The notes beneath the pieces were generated by a model. It saw nothing but the letters and a program-made list of their open reading frames with translations, ran no database searches and was not told the origin of the DNA. DNA of 64,000 bases. It comes from Streptomyces tubercidicus. GTDB lineage: Bacteria > Actinomycetota > Actinomycetes > Streptomycetales > Streptomycetaceae. Position 1 is the first letter of the stretch. Each line of letters starts with the position of its first letter. Shown here in pieces: positions 1-8,030 of this stretch. Made by a program: the position numbers and the translations under genes. Location: contig NZ_CP114205.1 of the NCBI RefSeq assembly GCF_027497495.1, forward strand, positions 4,650,001-4,714,000, in the 5' to 3' direction.

Positions 1-740
1 AGCTGCTTGGTCAGGGCCAGGGCGCGGGTGGGGCCGGCCGCCAGCCGCTCGGCCCACTCCCGGGCCGTCTTCGCCAGCTCGCCGTCCGGCACCACCCGGT
101 TGACCAGACCCAGCCGTTCCGCTTCGGCGGCCGGTAGGGCGTCCCCGAAGAACAGCAGCTCCTTGGCGCGCTGTGGGCCGATCAGCCGCGGCAGGAGGTA
201 GGCGCCGCCGCCGTCCGGGACCAGGCCGCGGCGGACGAACACCTCGATGAAGCGGGCCGATTCGGCGGCCAGCACCAGATCGCAGGCGAGCGCGAGATGG
301 GCGCCGAGCCCGGCCGCGGTGCCGTTGACGGCGGCGATGACCGGCTTTTCGCAGTCCAGCACCGCCGTGATGAGCCGCTGCGCGCCGTCGCGGATCATCC
401 GGGCGACATCCCCGGCGACCCGCTCCCCGGCCGGCGGCGAGCCGCGCAGATCGGCGCCGGCGCAGAAGCCCTTGCCGGTTGCGGTGAGCACGACGGCCCG
501 GACGCCGGGGTCGGCCGAGGCGTCGGCGAGCCGGCCGATGAGGCGTTCGCGCTGGTCCCAGGTGACGGCGTTCATCGCGTCCGGCCGGTTCAACGTGAGC
601 CACGAGACGCCGTTGTCAGTGGCGTGGAGTATCAATGAATCGACGGGTTCCGCGCGAGCGGTGGACTCGTCGGACGCTGCGGGCGCGACGGGCGCGGCGG
701 GGGGAACGGAACCGGGGGACGGGGACGGTGAGGGTGTCAT
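1..740 (-). CDS. Enoyl-CoA hydratase/isomerase (crotonase) family protein, C-terminus cut by window edge
   Basis: Reading leftward from ATG at 740 gives a crotonase-fold protein: TLNRPDAMNAV near residue 55, the CoA/oxyanion-hole segment GKGFCAGADLRG, AAVNGTAAGLGAHLALACDL (second oxyanion NH), and RRGLVPDGGGAYLLPRLIG where family members carry catalytic acids. The family hydrates or isomerises enoyl-CoA thioesters in the cytoplasm. The first 35 or so residues are a Pro/Ser/Ala-rich extension not typical of the family, so a later start cannot be excluded. It lies 109 bp downstream of, and on the same strand as, the acyl-CoA ligase at 850-3012, and is probably co-transcribed from the operator-bearing promoter near 3140-3180. 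The substrate cannot be told from sequence. The 3' end is outside the window. Confidence 0.9.
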   Translation of the reverse strand, partial: MTPSPSPSPGSVPPAAPVAPAASDESTARAEPVDSLILHATDNGVSWLTLNRPDAMNAVTWDQRERLIGRLADASADPGVRAVVLTATGKGFCAGADLRGSPPAGERVAGDVARMIRDGAQRLITAVLDCEKPVIAAVNGTAAGLGAHLALACDLVLAAESARFIEVFVRRGLVPDGGGAYLLPRLIGPQRAKELLFFGDALPAAEAERLGLVNRVVPDGELAKTAREWAERLAAGPTRALALTKQ

Positions 741-849
741 GGGGGAGTGGCTCCAGAGGGTGCGGTCGGGGTGGTCGCCACGGCCTTGGGCGCAGGCGCG
801 GGTGCGGGCGTGGGCACGGCCTCGGATGCGGATGCGGATGCGGCTGCGG

Positions 850-3012
850 TCATGGGCAGACGGCGAGGGCGTCGAGGGCTACGGCGCCCTGGCCGCGCGG
901 CAGGACCACCAGCGGGTTGATGTCCAGCTCGGACAGGTCGTCGCCGAGTTCCAACGCCATCCGTTGCACCCTCAGGACGACTTCGACCAGCGCGTCGAGG
1001 TCCGCGGGCGGCGCTCCGCGCACGCCGTCCAGGAGGGCCCGGCCGCGCAGTTCGTCGAGCATCGCGCGCGCCTGGTCCTCCCCGAAGGGCGGTACGCCCA
1101 CCACGACATCCCGCAGCACCTCCACGAGGACCCCGCCGAGGCCGACGGTCACGGTCGGCCCGAAGAGGCTGTCCCGGGTGACGCCGACGACCATCTCGAC
1201 GCCCCGCTCGATCATCTGGCAGACCAGCACCCCGTCCAGCGGCACGTCCTCGTAGCGCGCGATGTCGGTGAGCTCGCGATAGGCGTCCCTGACCTGGCTG
1301 GCCGACGTCAGCTGGACCTTGACCAGGCCGAGTTCGGTCTTGTGCGCGAGCTGCGGTCCGGAGGCCTTCATGACCACGGGATAGCCGACCAGGCTCGCGG
1401 CCCGTACGGCCGCCGCCGCGCTGGTCACCAGCTGTTCGCGCGGGACCCGGATGCCATAGGCGCGCAGCAGTTGCTTGGCCGCGTGCTCGCTGAGCTGCTG
1501 GCCCGGACGCATCAGGGCCTGTGCCTTGCGCGCGGACGGGGACAGGACGCGGGGGGCGTCGTCGAAGGGGGAGCGGTAGCCGGTGACGAAGCGGTGGTGG
1601 TCGAGGTAGCCGCGGACGGCGGTGATGCAGTTGGCGAAGGTGCGGAAGGTCGCCACCCGCGAGGAGCCGAGAAGGGTGCGGCGGTAGGCGTCCTCCGTAC
1701 CGACCGGCGAGCCCCACACCACACACACCAGCTTGTCCGTCTGCTCCGCCGCGTCCACCAGATCCTGGGCGAGCTTGTCGCTCATCGGCGGGAAGGGCCC
1801 GGTGATCGGGCAGATCAGTATGCCGATGGACGGGTCGGCCAGGATCGCGTCGAGGATCTTGCGGCCGCGCCAGTCGCCGACCGGGTGCCCGCCGTTGTCG
1901 ACCGGATTGGCGACGTGCAGATACTCCGGTATCCACTGGTGCAGTTCGGCCTGCTTGGCGGCGCCGAGGGTGGGCAGCCGCAGGCCGGCCGCGGTCGCCA
2001 GGTCGGAGAAGTGGGCGCCGGTGCCACCGGAGATCGAATAGACGGCGACGCCCTCGGCGGTGGGCTTCCTGGCACGGGCCAGCAGCGCCGCGGTGTCCTG
2101 CAATTCGTCGAGCCCGTCCACCCGGATCACACCGAACTGCCGCATCGCGGCGTCCACGACCTCGTCCGCGCCGGTGAGCTTGCCGGTGTGCGAGGCGGCC
2201 GTCCGGGCGCCGGTCTCGGTGCGGCCGACCTTGACGGCGACGATAGGCACCTTGTTGCGGGCGGCGCGGTCGGCGGCCAGCAGAAAGCTGCGGCCGTCCT
2301 TGAGCCCTTCCACATATGCGGCGATGGCGCCGACCTCGGGGCGGGTGGCGAAGTAGGAGAGGAAGTCGGCGGTCTCCAGATCGGCCTCGTTGCCGGTGGG
2401 GGCCCAGTGCGAAAGGCGGATGCCCAGTTCCTGGAGGCTGAAGACGGGACGGCCCTGGTGGCCTGACTGGGTGATGAGGGCGATGGCCGGACCGTCCAGG
2501 TCCGTACGGAACTTCTCGAAGGCGTTGAGGTTGGTGTTCGGGCCGAGCAGCCGCAGCCCGGAGCGGGCGACGGCCTCGGCCAGCCGCTCCTGGGCGGCCG
2601 CACCGCGCTCACCGGTCTCGGCGAACCCGGAGGCGAAGGCCACCGCGAACTTCACCTTGGTCTCGGCCAGTTGCTCGATGACCGGCAGCGGGTCGCCGAC
2701 CAGGAGCACCGCGAGATCGACGGGTTCCGGCAGTGCGGCGACGGAGGCATGGCAGGGCAGTCCGAAGACCTGGGTGCGTCCCGGGTTGACGGGGTGGAGC
2801 CGGGCGCCGACCCGTTCCGCCCAGGCGATCAGCTGACGGGTGATGCCGGTGTTGGGGCGGCCCTCGCTGTCCGAGGCGCCGATCACCGCCACGGACTCGG
2901 GCCGGAAGAACCGGTCCAGGTCGGGCACCGGAGCGTGCAGCGGACGGCCGCTGACATCCCGGTCGACCGGGCCGGCGCTCTGGCCCCCGCCGTCGCGGTG
3001 CGGTTCACTCAT
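850..3012 (-). CDS. NDP-forming acyl-CoA synthetase (acetyl-CoA synthetase/ATP-grasp type)
   Basis: A 720-residue protein with the order CoA-binding Rossmann domain (SVAVIGASDSEGRPNTG; residues ~25-120), succinyl-CoA-ligase-like domains (GPNTNLNAF and ITQSGHQGRPVF), and a C-terminal ATP-grasp domain (AKQLLRAYGIRVP, GYPVVMKASGPQLAHKTELG). This is the single-chain ADP/NDP-forming acyl-CoA synthetase layout; such enzymes join a carboxylate to CoA with NTP cleavage to NDP and phosphate. I chose ATG 3012 (MSEPHRDGG) because the longer frame upstream shows no family similarity. The promoter region carries two CTGAC-N5-GTCAG palindromes at 3140 and 3164. The product probably feeds the crotonase encoded downstream. 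The substrate is unknown; a protein-acylating role is less likely because no GNAT domain is present. Confidence 0.88.
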   Translation of the reverse strand: MSEPHRDGGGQSAGPVDRDVSGRPLHAPVPDLDRFFRPESVAVIGASDSEGRPNTGITRQLIAWAERVGARLHPVNPGRTQVFGLPCHASVAALPEPVDLAVLLVGDPLPVIEQLAETKVKFAVAFASGFAETGERGAAAQERLAEAVARSGLRLLGPNTNLNAFEKFRTDLDGPAIALITQSGHQGRPVFSLQELGIRLSHWAPTGNEADLETADFLSYFATRPEVGAIAAYVEGLKDGRSFLLAADRAARNKVPIVAVKVGRTETGARTAASHTGKLTGADEVVDAAMRQFGVIRVDGLDELQDTAALLARARKPTAEGVAVYSISGGTGAHFSDLATAAGLRLPTLGAAKQAELHQWIPEYLHVANPVDNGGHPVGDWRGRKILDAILADPSIGILICPITGPFPPMSDKLAQDLVDAAEQTDKLVCVVWGSPVGTEDAYRRTLLGSSRVATFRTFANCITAVRGYLDHHRFVTGYRSPFDDAPRVLSPSARKAQALMRPGQQLSEHAAKQLLRAYGIRVPREQLVTSAAAAVRAASLVGYPVVMKASGPQLAHKTELGLVKVQLTSASQVRDAYRELTDIARYEDVPLDGVLVCQMIERGVEMVVGVTRDSLFGPTVTVGLGGVLVEVLRDVVVGVPPFGEDQARAMLDELRGRALLDGVRGAPPADLDALVEVVLRVQRMALELGDDLSELDINPLVVLPRGQGAVALDALAVCP

Positions 3013-3139
3013 GCCGTGGACGGTGTGTGGTGGTTGCTCCCCACAGGCCACGACGCGGGCCGGCCGGGAGTGAGTGGTAAGGGTGCCGTGAGTCGATCCA
3101 AGCATCGCAGACGCCCGCTCCTGTGTGACGGCTCCATAA

Positions 3140-3154
3140 CTGACACATAGTCAG
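3140..3154. promoter_or_regulatory. TetR-type operator palindrome, site 1 (CTGACACATAGTCAG)
   Basis: Perfect CTGAC-N5-GTCAG inverted repeat about 130 bp upstream of the acyl-CoA ligase start (3012) and paired with a second copy 24 bp away centre to centre. It belongs to the 14-site family described in the findings. Confidence 0.7.
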
Positions 3155-3163
3155 ATTACTGAA

Positions 3164-3178
3164 CTGACGGCGCGTCAG
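3164..3178. promoter_or_regulatory. TetR-type operator palindrome, site 2 (CTGACGGCGCGTCAG)
   Basis: Perfect CTGAC-N5-GTCAG repeat in the 328-bp divergent spacer between the ligase (start 3012, minus) and the DUF35 gene (start 3341, plus). The rest of the spacer (3013-3340) shows no gene. Confidence 0.75.
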
Positions 3179-3316
3179 GAATGGTTGTGCAGTGAAAGGT
3201 TGCAGGGGTCTCCTCCCTTCGCCCTCGGTCGCGGGCCCCGGCCCTCCGGCTGTCGCGGAGTGCGAGTCCGGACGGATAGTGCGGGCCTCTTGCGCGCCCG
3301 GTCCTCTTCGGTTGAA

Positions 3317-3331
3317 CTGACGTACCGTCAG
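3317..3331. promoter_or_regulatory. TetR-type operator palindrome, site 3 (CTGACGTACCGTCAG)
   Basis: Perfect repeat ending 9 bp before the GTG of the DUF35 gene. Its last G begins the GGGAG ribosome-binding site, so repressor binding would cover the start of the transcript. Confidence 0.78.
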
Positions 3332-3340
3332 GGAGTGTGA

Positions 3341-3925
3341 GTGCCGGTTCGGCGAGGTGCTGGGGGTGTGCCAGTGAGCGGCGGGACTACAGGGACGGGT
3401 GCGCGGTTCGACCTGCCGGAGGTGGACGCCTTCACCCGGCCGTACTGGGAGGCGGCGGCCGAGGGGCGGCTGTTGCTGCGCCGCTGCCGGGCGGAGGACT
3501 GCGGTGCGGCGCACTACTACCCGCGCGAGTTCTGTCCGTATTGCTGGAGTGAGGATGTCGGCTGGGAGGCGGCCACCGGCCGGGCCACCCTCTATACCTG
3601 GTCCGTCGTGCACCGTAACGATCTCCCGCCGTTCGGCGACCGGGTCCCGTACGTCGCGGCCGTGGTCGATCTCGCCGAAGGCCCCCGGATGATGACCGAG
3701 ATCACCGACTGCCCGGAGCCGGAGCTGCGGATCGGAATGCCGCTCGTGGTGCACTTCCGGGCCGGGGCCGGGGCCGGGGCCGGGGCCGGGGACGGGGGCG
3801 GGGCCGGGGATGCGGGTGCGGGCAGCGGCGGGGACGCGGGAACGGGCAGCGGGGCGGGCGAGGGCGCGCGCAACGGCGGGGGCGAGGGCGCCGCGATCGC
3901 CGTCCCCGTCTTCCGGCCTGCGTGA
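3341..3925 (+). CDS. DUF35 / OB-fold zinc-ribbon acyl-CoA-associated protein
   Basis: 194 residues. The N-terminal zinc ribbon has Cys49, Cys54, Cys65 and Cys68 (CRAEDCG...FCPYC), followed by an OB-fold (TLYTWSVVHRNDLPPFG, PYVAAVVDLAEGPRMMTEI, ELRIGMPLVVHF). DUF35 proteins pair with thiolase-like (Ltp/SCP2-thiolase) partners, as in the Ltp2-ChsH2 aldolase of steroid side-chain degradation. The likely partner here is the thiolase at 8031-9215 or 21600-22751. GTG 3341 fits a GGGAG site at 3331-3335; in-frame GTGs at 3368 and 3374 are alternatives. After the OB-fold comes a Gly/Ala-rich tail of about 45 residues built on GCCGGG hexamer repeats, which the family lacks and which may be repeat expansion into the gene. 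Confidence 0.85.
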   Translation: MPVRRGAGGVPVSGGTTGTGARFDLPEVDAFTRPYWEAAAEGRLLLRRCRAEDCGAAHYYPREFCPYCWSEDVGWEAATGRATLYTWSVVHRNDLPPFGDRVPYVAAVVDLAEGPRMMTEITDCPEPELRIGMPLVVHFRAGAGAGAGAGDGGGAGDAGAGSGGDAGTGSGAGEGARNGGGEGAAIAVPVFRPA

Positions 3926-3944
3926 ATCCCACGCCCTCGGGCCG

Positions 3945-4024
3945 CGGCGACCAGGCCCTGCGGCGACCGGGCCCTGCGGGGACCGGGCCCTGCGGGGACC
4001 GGGCCCTGCGGCGACCGGGCCCCG
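3945..4024. repeat. 16-bp tandem repeat, five copies
   Basis: Five consecutive copies of CGGCGACCGGGCCCTG with one- or two-base variants start at 3945, 3961, 3977, 3993 and 4009. They fill the spacer between the DUF35 stop codon and the GNAT gene. Confidence 0.9.
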
Positions 4025-4063
4025 TCAATTCCGGTGGCGCCCCACCCTGGACCGAGGCATGCT

Positions 4064-4558
4064 GTGCCCGTGCTGATCCGTGAAGCGACCGCGGCCGACT
4101 GGCCCGCCATCTGGCCCTTCTTCCGTGCCATCGTGGCGGCCGGCGAGACCTACACCTATCCGCGGGACCTCGACGAGGCGGCGGCCCGCGAGATGTGGCT
4201 GCTGACGCCGCCCGGCCGTACGGTCGTCGCCGTCGACGAGTCCGGCACGGTCCTCGGTACGGCCAAGATGAACCCCAACCACATGGGCGGGTCCGCGCAC
4301 ATCGCCAGCGCCAGCTTCATGGTCGATCCGCAGCACGGCGGCCGCGGCGTCGGCCGGGCCCTGGGGGAACACGTACTGGACTGGGCCCGCGCCGAGGGCT
4401 ACCGCGCGATGCAGTTCAACGCCGTGGTGGAGACCAACACCGGCGCCGTCGCCCTCTGGCAGTCGCTGGGCTTCCAGATCATGACGACCCTCCCCGAGGG
4501 CTTCCGGCACCCCACCAAGGGCTATGTGGGGCTGCACATCATGTATCAGCAGTTGTGA
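4064..4558 (+). CDS. GNAT family N-acetyltransferase
   Basis: 164-residue single-domain GNAT: N-terminal LIREATAADWPAIWPFF, beta strand TVVAVDESGTVLGTAKM, then the acetyl-CoA pyrophosphate-binding motif QHGGRGVGRALGEHVLDWA and the C-terminal NTGAVALWQSLGF. Such enzymes transfer acetyl from acetyl-CoA to an amine; the substrate here cannot be read. I chose GTG 4064 because GAGG at 4054-4057 is correctly spaced; GTG 4070 is possible, and the frame also opens further upstream at 4034. A hairpin at 4610-4629 ends the unit. The gene looks like a stand-alone one unrelated to the catabolic operons. Confidence 0.88.
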   Translation: MPVLIREATAADWPAIWPFFRAIVAAGETYTYPRDLDEAAAREMWLLTPPGRTVVAVDESGTVLGTAKMNPNHMGGSAHIASASFMVDPQHGGRGVGRALGEHVLDWARAEGYRAMQFNAVVETNTGAVALWQSLGFQIMTTLPEGFRHPTKGYVGLHIMYQQL

Positions 4559-4609
4559 GGGGGAACGGGTGGAACGAGTGCCGCCGCCGGATCGGAGGCA
4601 CCGCACGCA

Positions 4610-4629
4610 CCTCCGCGCCGGGGCGGAGG
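4610..4629. terminator. Hairpin between convergent genes
   Basis: CCTCCGC (4610-4616), six-base loop, GCGGAGG (4623-4629). It lies between the convergent GNAT and PdxH-like genes and could end both transcripts. No U-tract, as is usual in Streptomyces. Confidence 0.5.
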
Positions 4630-4679
4630 CACCGCACCTCCTCCAGGCGGGCCGGATGCCTGACGGTCGCCACCGCACC

Positions 4680-5444
4680 TCAAGGCCAGAGCAGCTCCTG
4701 CGCCCAACGACCGCCCTCGTAGCGGTAGTTGAGCCGTACGTGCCGACGTTGCGCATCGCCCTGGAAGAACTCGACCTCCTCTGGGTGCAGCACATACAGC
4801 GTCCAGCTCGGCACCGGTGCCTCCGGTTCGCGCCGGGCGCGCTCCCAGGCCGCGTCCGAGGCCCGCGCCAGCTCCCCGACCGAGCCGAGCACCTCGCTCT
4901 GCCGGCCGACCAGCGCCGCCGCCAGCGCCCCCGTGGAGCGGCGGTGCAGATCGGCCGCGCTCTCCTCCGGGCCCGCCACGGTCACCGGCCCGTGGACCCG
5001 TACCTGGCGGCCGACCGCCGGCCAGTAGAAGCCGAGCGCCGCCCGCGGCCGCACGGCCAGTTCGCGGCCCTTGCGGCTGCCACGGTGCGAGGCGAAGTGC
5101 CAGCCGCGCTCATCGGCGTCATGCAGCATCAGGGTCCGCAGGGAGGGGTTACCGGCCGCGTCCGCCGTGGCGAGCGTCATGGTGTGCGGCTCGGGGACAC
5201 CGGCCTCGGCGGCCTCCCGCAGCCACTGCCGGAACAGCGGGAGCGGCTCGCCCGGGGCCGTCGCCGGGTCGAATGACGGCAGCGCGGCGACGTCCCAGAC
5301 CCGCAGCCCGCGCAGCAGCTCGCGGAACGCCTGGGCGTCCGTGTCCGTGTCCGTGCCTGCGTCCGCGTCCGCGTCGTCGGAGTGGTGCGCCGGATCGGCG
5401 GGGTCGGCGTCCGGAGAGCCCTGGTGCGCGGGGTGATCGGTCAT
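4680..5444 (-). CDS. Pyridoxamine 5'-phosphate oxidase (PdxH-like)
   Basis: 254 residues. The core matches PdxH: PHTMTLATADAAGNPSLRTLML, then SRKGRELAVRPRAALGFYWPAVGRQVRVHG (FMN- and PLP-contacting segment) and a C-terminal VRLNYRYEGGRWAQELLWP. PdxH oxidises pyridoxine/pyridoxamine 5'-phosphate to PLP with FMN and O2. ATG 5444 begins a 50-residue Asp/Ala/Thr-rich leader encoded by simple GTGTCC/GCGTCC repeats, so the conserved fold starts near residue 45. The C-terminal signature is not the textbook RLHDR form, so an actinobacterial F420/FMN PNPOx-like relative is the alternative. Its 5' end faces away from the monooxygenase gene stop by only 22 bp, so the two may form one transcript. Confidence 0.82.
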   Translation of the reverse strand: MTDHPAHQGSPDADPADPAHHSDDADADAGTDTDTDAQAFRELLRGLRVWDVAALPSFDPATAPGEPLPLFRQWLREAAEAGVPEPHTMTLATADAAGNPSLRTLMLHDADERGWHFASHRGSRKGRELAVRPRAALGFYWPAVGRQVRVHGPVTVAGPEESAADLHRRSTGALAAALVGRQSEVLGSVGELARASDAAWERARREPEAPVPSWTLYVLHPEEVEFFQGDAQRRHVRLNYRYEGGRWAQELLWP

Positions 5445-5466
5445 GCCAGGCAGCGTACGTCGGGTG

Positions 5467-6951
5467 TCAGGCGGCGGGGGCGCCCCCGGTGGCGGGAGCA
5501 CTCCCGGTGGCGGGAGCGTGCCCGGTGGCCGGAGCGCCCCGGGGGGCCGGAGCGCGCCCGCCGCCCCGTGCCCGCCCGCCGCCCGCTGCGTGCCCGTCGG
5601 CCGGGACCGGCACCGGCACCGGCACCGGCACCGGATGATCCTTGAGGGTGATCGCGTTGGCGCCTCGCTGCACATCCTCGGCGATCTTCTTCGCGACCAG
5701 GTTCTTCCAGGGCACATGCGGCAGCATCCGCATCATCAGATGCCGGAACCGGATCTGCCGCCGGGTATCCGCCGTCATCTCCTTGACGAACGTGGCGGCC
5801 TGCGCGTGATTGACCGCGACATAGCCGCGCATCTCCTCCTCGTAGCGAGCGAACGCCTCCTCCGGGCCGCGGCCGGCCGCCGCAAGCTCCCCGGCCAGCA
5901 CATACGCGCCGACCAGCGCCATCCCCGAGCCCTGCCCCGATGCCGGTGAGGAGCAGTGCGCGGCGTCGCCGAGCAGCACCACCCGGCCGCGCGACCAGCG
6001 GTCCATCTCGATCAGCTGCATCCCGTCGAAGTAGAAATCGTCCGCCGCGCGCGCCGCTTCGAGCAGCCGCGGTACCTGCGTCCAGCCTTCGGACGGGGCG
6101 ACGCCGACATCCTTGAACGCGGCGTCGAGGAGCGCCAGTTGCTGCTCGGGTTTCCGGTGATCGTAGGCCAGCCGCGGCGAGCGGAAGGTGAGCATGCCCT
6201 TGGCCGCCGGGTCCCCGGCCGAGCTGTAGGCGCAGACCAGCCTGCCGGGTACCGCGTGATACAACTCCTCGCGGTCCAGGCCGAGTTCGTTCGGCAGGGA
6301 GAACGCGGAGATATACGCGCCGAGGTGCCGTACGAACTGCTCTTCCGGGCCGAAGGCCAGCAGCCGGACGTTCGAGTGCAGCCCGTCCGCACCGACGACG
6401 AGGTCGAAGCGGCGGGGCGCCCCGCGCTCGAAGGTGACGTCGACACCGCAGGCGCCGCGCCCCTCGCGGTCCCGGTGGTCCTGGTACTCCCGGTGGTCCT
6501 GATGATGCTCGCCCGACCGCTCGGTGAGCGACGTGATCGAGTCGCCGAAGACGTACTCGACATCCGCCCGGGTGCGTTCGTAGAGGATGCGGGCCAGGTC
6601 GCCGCGCATGATCTCGTCGTCCCGGCCGACCCGGGCACTGAAGATGGCGGCGGGGAGGGTGGCGATCCGCTTGCCGTCGTCGTTCACATACGCGCCGCTC
6701 CGCATGTCCGTACTGGCGCGCTGGATGTCCCCCAGGATTCCCATCCGTTCGGCGACCTCGATCGCCGCGCCCCGGATGTCGACCTTGTAGCCGCCGGTCC
6801 GCAGCGCGGGGGCGCGCTCGACGACGGTCACCGCGAAGCCGTGGCGGTGCAGCCAGTAGGCGAGCGCCGGCCCGGCGATGCTCGCGCCGGAGATCAGCAC
6901 GGTCGGGGGCTTGGTGCGTGGTGACGACGAAACGGTGCCGGTACCGGACAT
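5467..6951 (-). CDS. FAD-dependent monooxygenase (PHBH / tetracycline-hydroxylase-like)
   Basis: 494 residues. The N-terminal dinucleotide site is VLISGASIAGPALAYWLHRHG; the middle has the DG motif (DLVVGADGLHSNVR) and the GD motif VVLLGDAAHCSSPASGQG that closes over FAD. This is group A flavoprotein monooxygenase architecture: NAD(P)H-driven hydroxylation of an aromatic or polyketide-like substrate. Two oddities: a His/Asp-rich insertion near residues 155-170, and a tail of about 55 residues (poly Pro-Val, then Gly-Arg, then repeated APATG units) encoded by hexamer repeats at about 5470-5640. The tail looks like in-frame repeat expansion. The promoter holds five 13-bp repeats (7018-7082) and a separate palindrome at 6998. 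Confidence 0.87.
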   Translation of the reverse strand: MSGTGTVSSSPRTKPPTVLISGASIAGPALAYWLHRHGFAVTVVERAPALRTGGYKVDIRGAAIEVAERMGILGDIQRASTDMRSGAYVNDDGKRIATLPAAIFSARVGRDDEIMRGDLARILYERTRADVEYVFGDSITSLTERSGEHHQDHREYQDHRDREGRGACGVDVTFERGAPRRFDLVVGADGLHSNVRLLAFGPEEQFVRHLGAYISAFSLPNELGLDREELYHAVPGRLVCAYSSAGDPAAKGMLTFRSPRLAYDHRKPEQQLALLDAAFKDVGVAPSEGWTQVPRLLEAARAADDFYFDGMQLIEMDRWSRGRVVLLGDAAHCSSPASGQGSGMALVGAYVLAGELAAAGRGPEEAFARYEEEMRGYVAVNHAQAATFVKEMTADTRRQIRFRHLMMRMLPHVPWKNLVAKKIAEDVQRGANAITLKDHPVPVPVPVPVPADGHAAGGGRARGGGRAPAPRGAPATGHAPATGSAPATGGAPAA

Positions 6952-6997
6952 GGCGGTTCCCTTCGGGGTCGTGGTGCTTCTGCCGCCTGACTGTACG

Positions 6998-7012
6998 AGC
7001 GTCTTAAACGCT
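6998..7012. promoter_or_regulatory. Imperfect palindrome upstream of the monooxygenase
   Basis: AGCGT-CTTAA-ACGCT, 47 bp before the monooxygenase start, in an AT-richer stretch. It is a plausible regulator site, different from the CTGAC-N5-GTCAG family. Confidence 0.45.
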
Positions 7013-7017
7013 TGTCT

Positions 7018-7082
7018 ATGACGTCTGTCTATGACGTCTGTCTATGACGTTTGTATGTGACGCTTGTTCATGACGTGCGTAG
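7018..7082. repeat. Five 13-bp direct repeats in the monooxygenase promoter region
   Basis: TGACG recurs at 7019, 7032, 7045, 7058 and 7071, exactly 13 bp apart, within the unit TATGACGTCTGTC. The first two copies are identical and the next three diverge. The array could be iterons for a regulator or a short minisatellite. Confidence 0.85.
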
Positions 7083-7143
7083 GGTGCGTACGCCATCAAG
7101 GGCACTTGGATCACCTGGATCACTTCAGGCCCTGCTTCGCGCT

Positions 7144-7164
7144 CTAGGACGCCTTCTGTCCTAG
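7144..7164. promoter_or_regulatory. Perfect 7-bp inverted repeat upstream of the VOC gene
   Basis: CTAGGAC, seven-base spacer, GTCCTAG, ending 52 bp before the TTG start of the VOC gene. The position and symmetry suggest an operator; a terminator is less likely because no gene ends here. Confidence 0.5.
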
Positions 7165-7216
7165 ATGCTCGCTAACGTCAGTTCAGGTAAGGGCAGGCAC
7201 TGCGAAGGAGCAGACA

Positions 7217-7990
7217 TTGAGCGAGATCAGCAGCAATCAGCCGCTCGGTACGCCGACTTGGATCGACCTCGGGGTCGCCGACCTCGACCGGGCGAAGGCG
7301 TTCTATCGCGCGCTGTTCGGCTGGGAGTACGAGGAGCGGTCGGCGGCGACCGGTCCCTTCACCCTGTGTCTGTTGCGCGGCCGGCGGGTCGCGGCGCTGC
7401 GGCCGGTCTCCGCCGCGGACGTCGAGGGTGAGTCCTGGTGGCAGCCGTATCTCGCCACGGACGACTGCGACGCCGTGGCCAAGCGGATCGCCGAGCACGG
7501 CGGGACGGTGCTGGCGCCGCCCTCCGATGTGGCGGGCCTGGCCCGTACGGCCGTCGTGGCGGACCCCGTAGGCGCCCGCTTCGGCCTCTGGCAGGGACGG
7601 ACACTGCCGGGCTGTGAGCTGGTAAACGAGCCCAGCACGCTGGTCCGCAACGACCTCGCGGCCCCGGACCCCGAGCCCGCCCGCCGCTTCTACGCCACCG
7701 TCTTCGACTTCACGCTCGACGGCAACGCCGACCTGCCCGACTTCGACTTCACCTTCCTGCGGCGGCCCGACGGCCATGAGATCGGCGGCGTCTTCGGCGA
7801 CCCCGCAGCCCGTGCCGCCCGCTGGCAGACCGTGTTCGAGGTGGCGGACACCGACGAACTGGTGGCCCGCGCAGTCGCCGCAGGCGGAACGGCCGGCACC
7901 CCCGAGGACAGCCCCTACGGGCGCACCGCCGCGCTGACCGACCCGTTCGGAACGGCCTTCAGCGTCATCACCCGCCCGCCCGCCGACTGA
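7217..7990 (+). CDS. Two-domain VOC (glyoxalase/bleomycin-resistance fold) protein
   Basis: 257 residues with two VOC modules: TPTWIDLGVADLDRAKAFYRALFGWEYEE to VVADPVGARFGLWQG (residues ~10-130), and LVRNDLAAPDPEPARRFYATVF to ALTDPFGTAFSVITRP (~140-254). Similar paired-VOC proteins are common in actinomycetes (CFP30B-like); the reaction is usually unknown. The start is TTG 7217, fixed by AAGGAG at 7205-7210 with a six-base gap; no ATG lies nearby in frame. It is transcribed alone, convergent with the thiolase at 8031-9215. Confidence 0.85.
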   Translation: MSEISSNQPLGTPTWIDLGVADLDRAKAFYRALFGWEYEERSAATGPFTLCLLRGRRVAALRPVSAADVEGESWWQPYLATDDCDAVAKRIAEHGGTVLAPPSDVAGLARTAVVADPVGARFGLWQGRTLPGCELVNEPSTLVRNDLAAPDPEPARRFYATVFDFTLDGNADLPDFDFTFLRRPDGHEIGGVFGDPAARAARWQTVFEVADTDELVARAVAAGGTAGTPEDSPYGRTAALTDPFGTAFSVITRPPAD

Positions 7991-8030
7991 TCACGGCGCG
8001 CCACTCTCCACGGGAGGCCGCGCGGCGCCG

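Noticed and set aside
247..2466. 739-codon plus-strand frame
   Set aside because: Antisense to the crotonase and acyl-CoA ligase genes, which show clear family motifs; typical GC-driven shadow.
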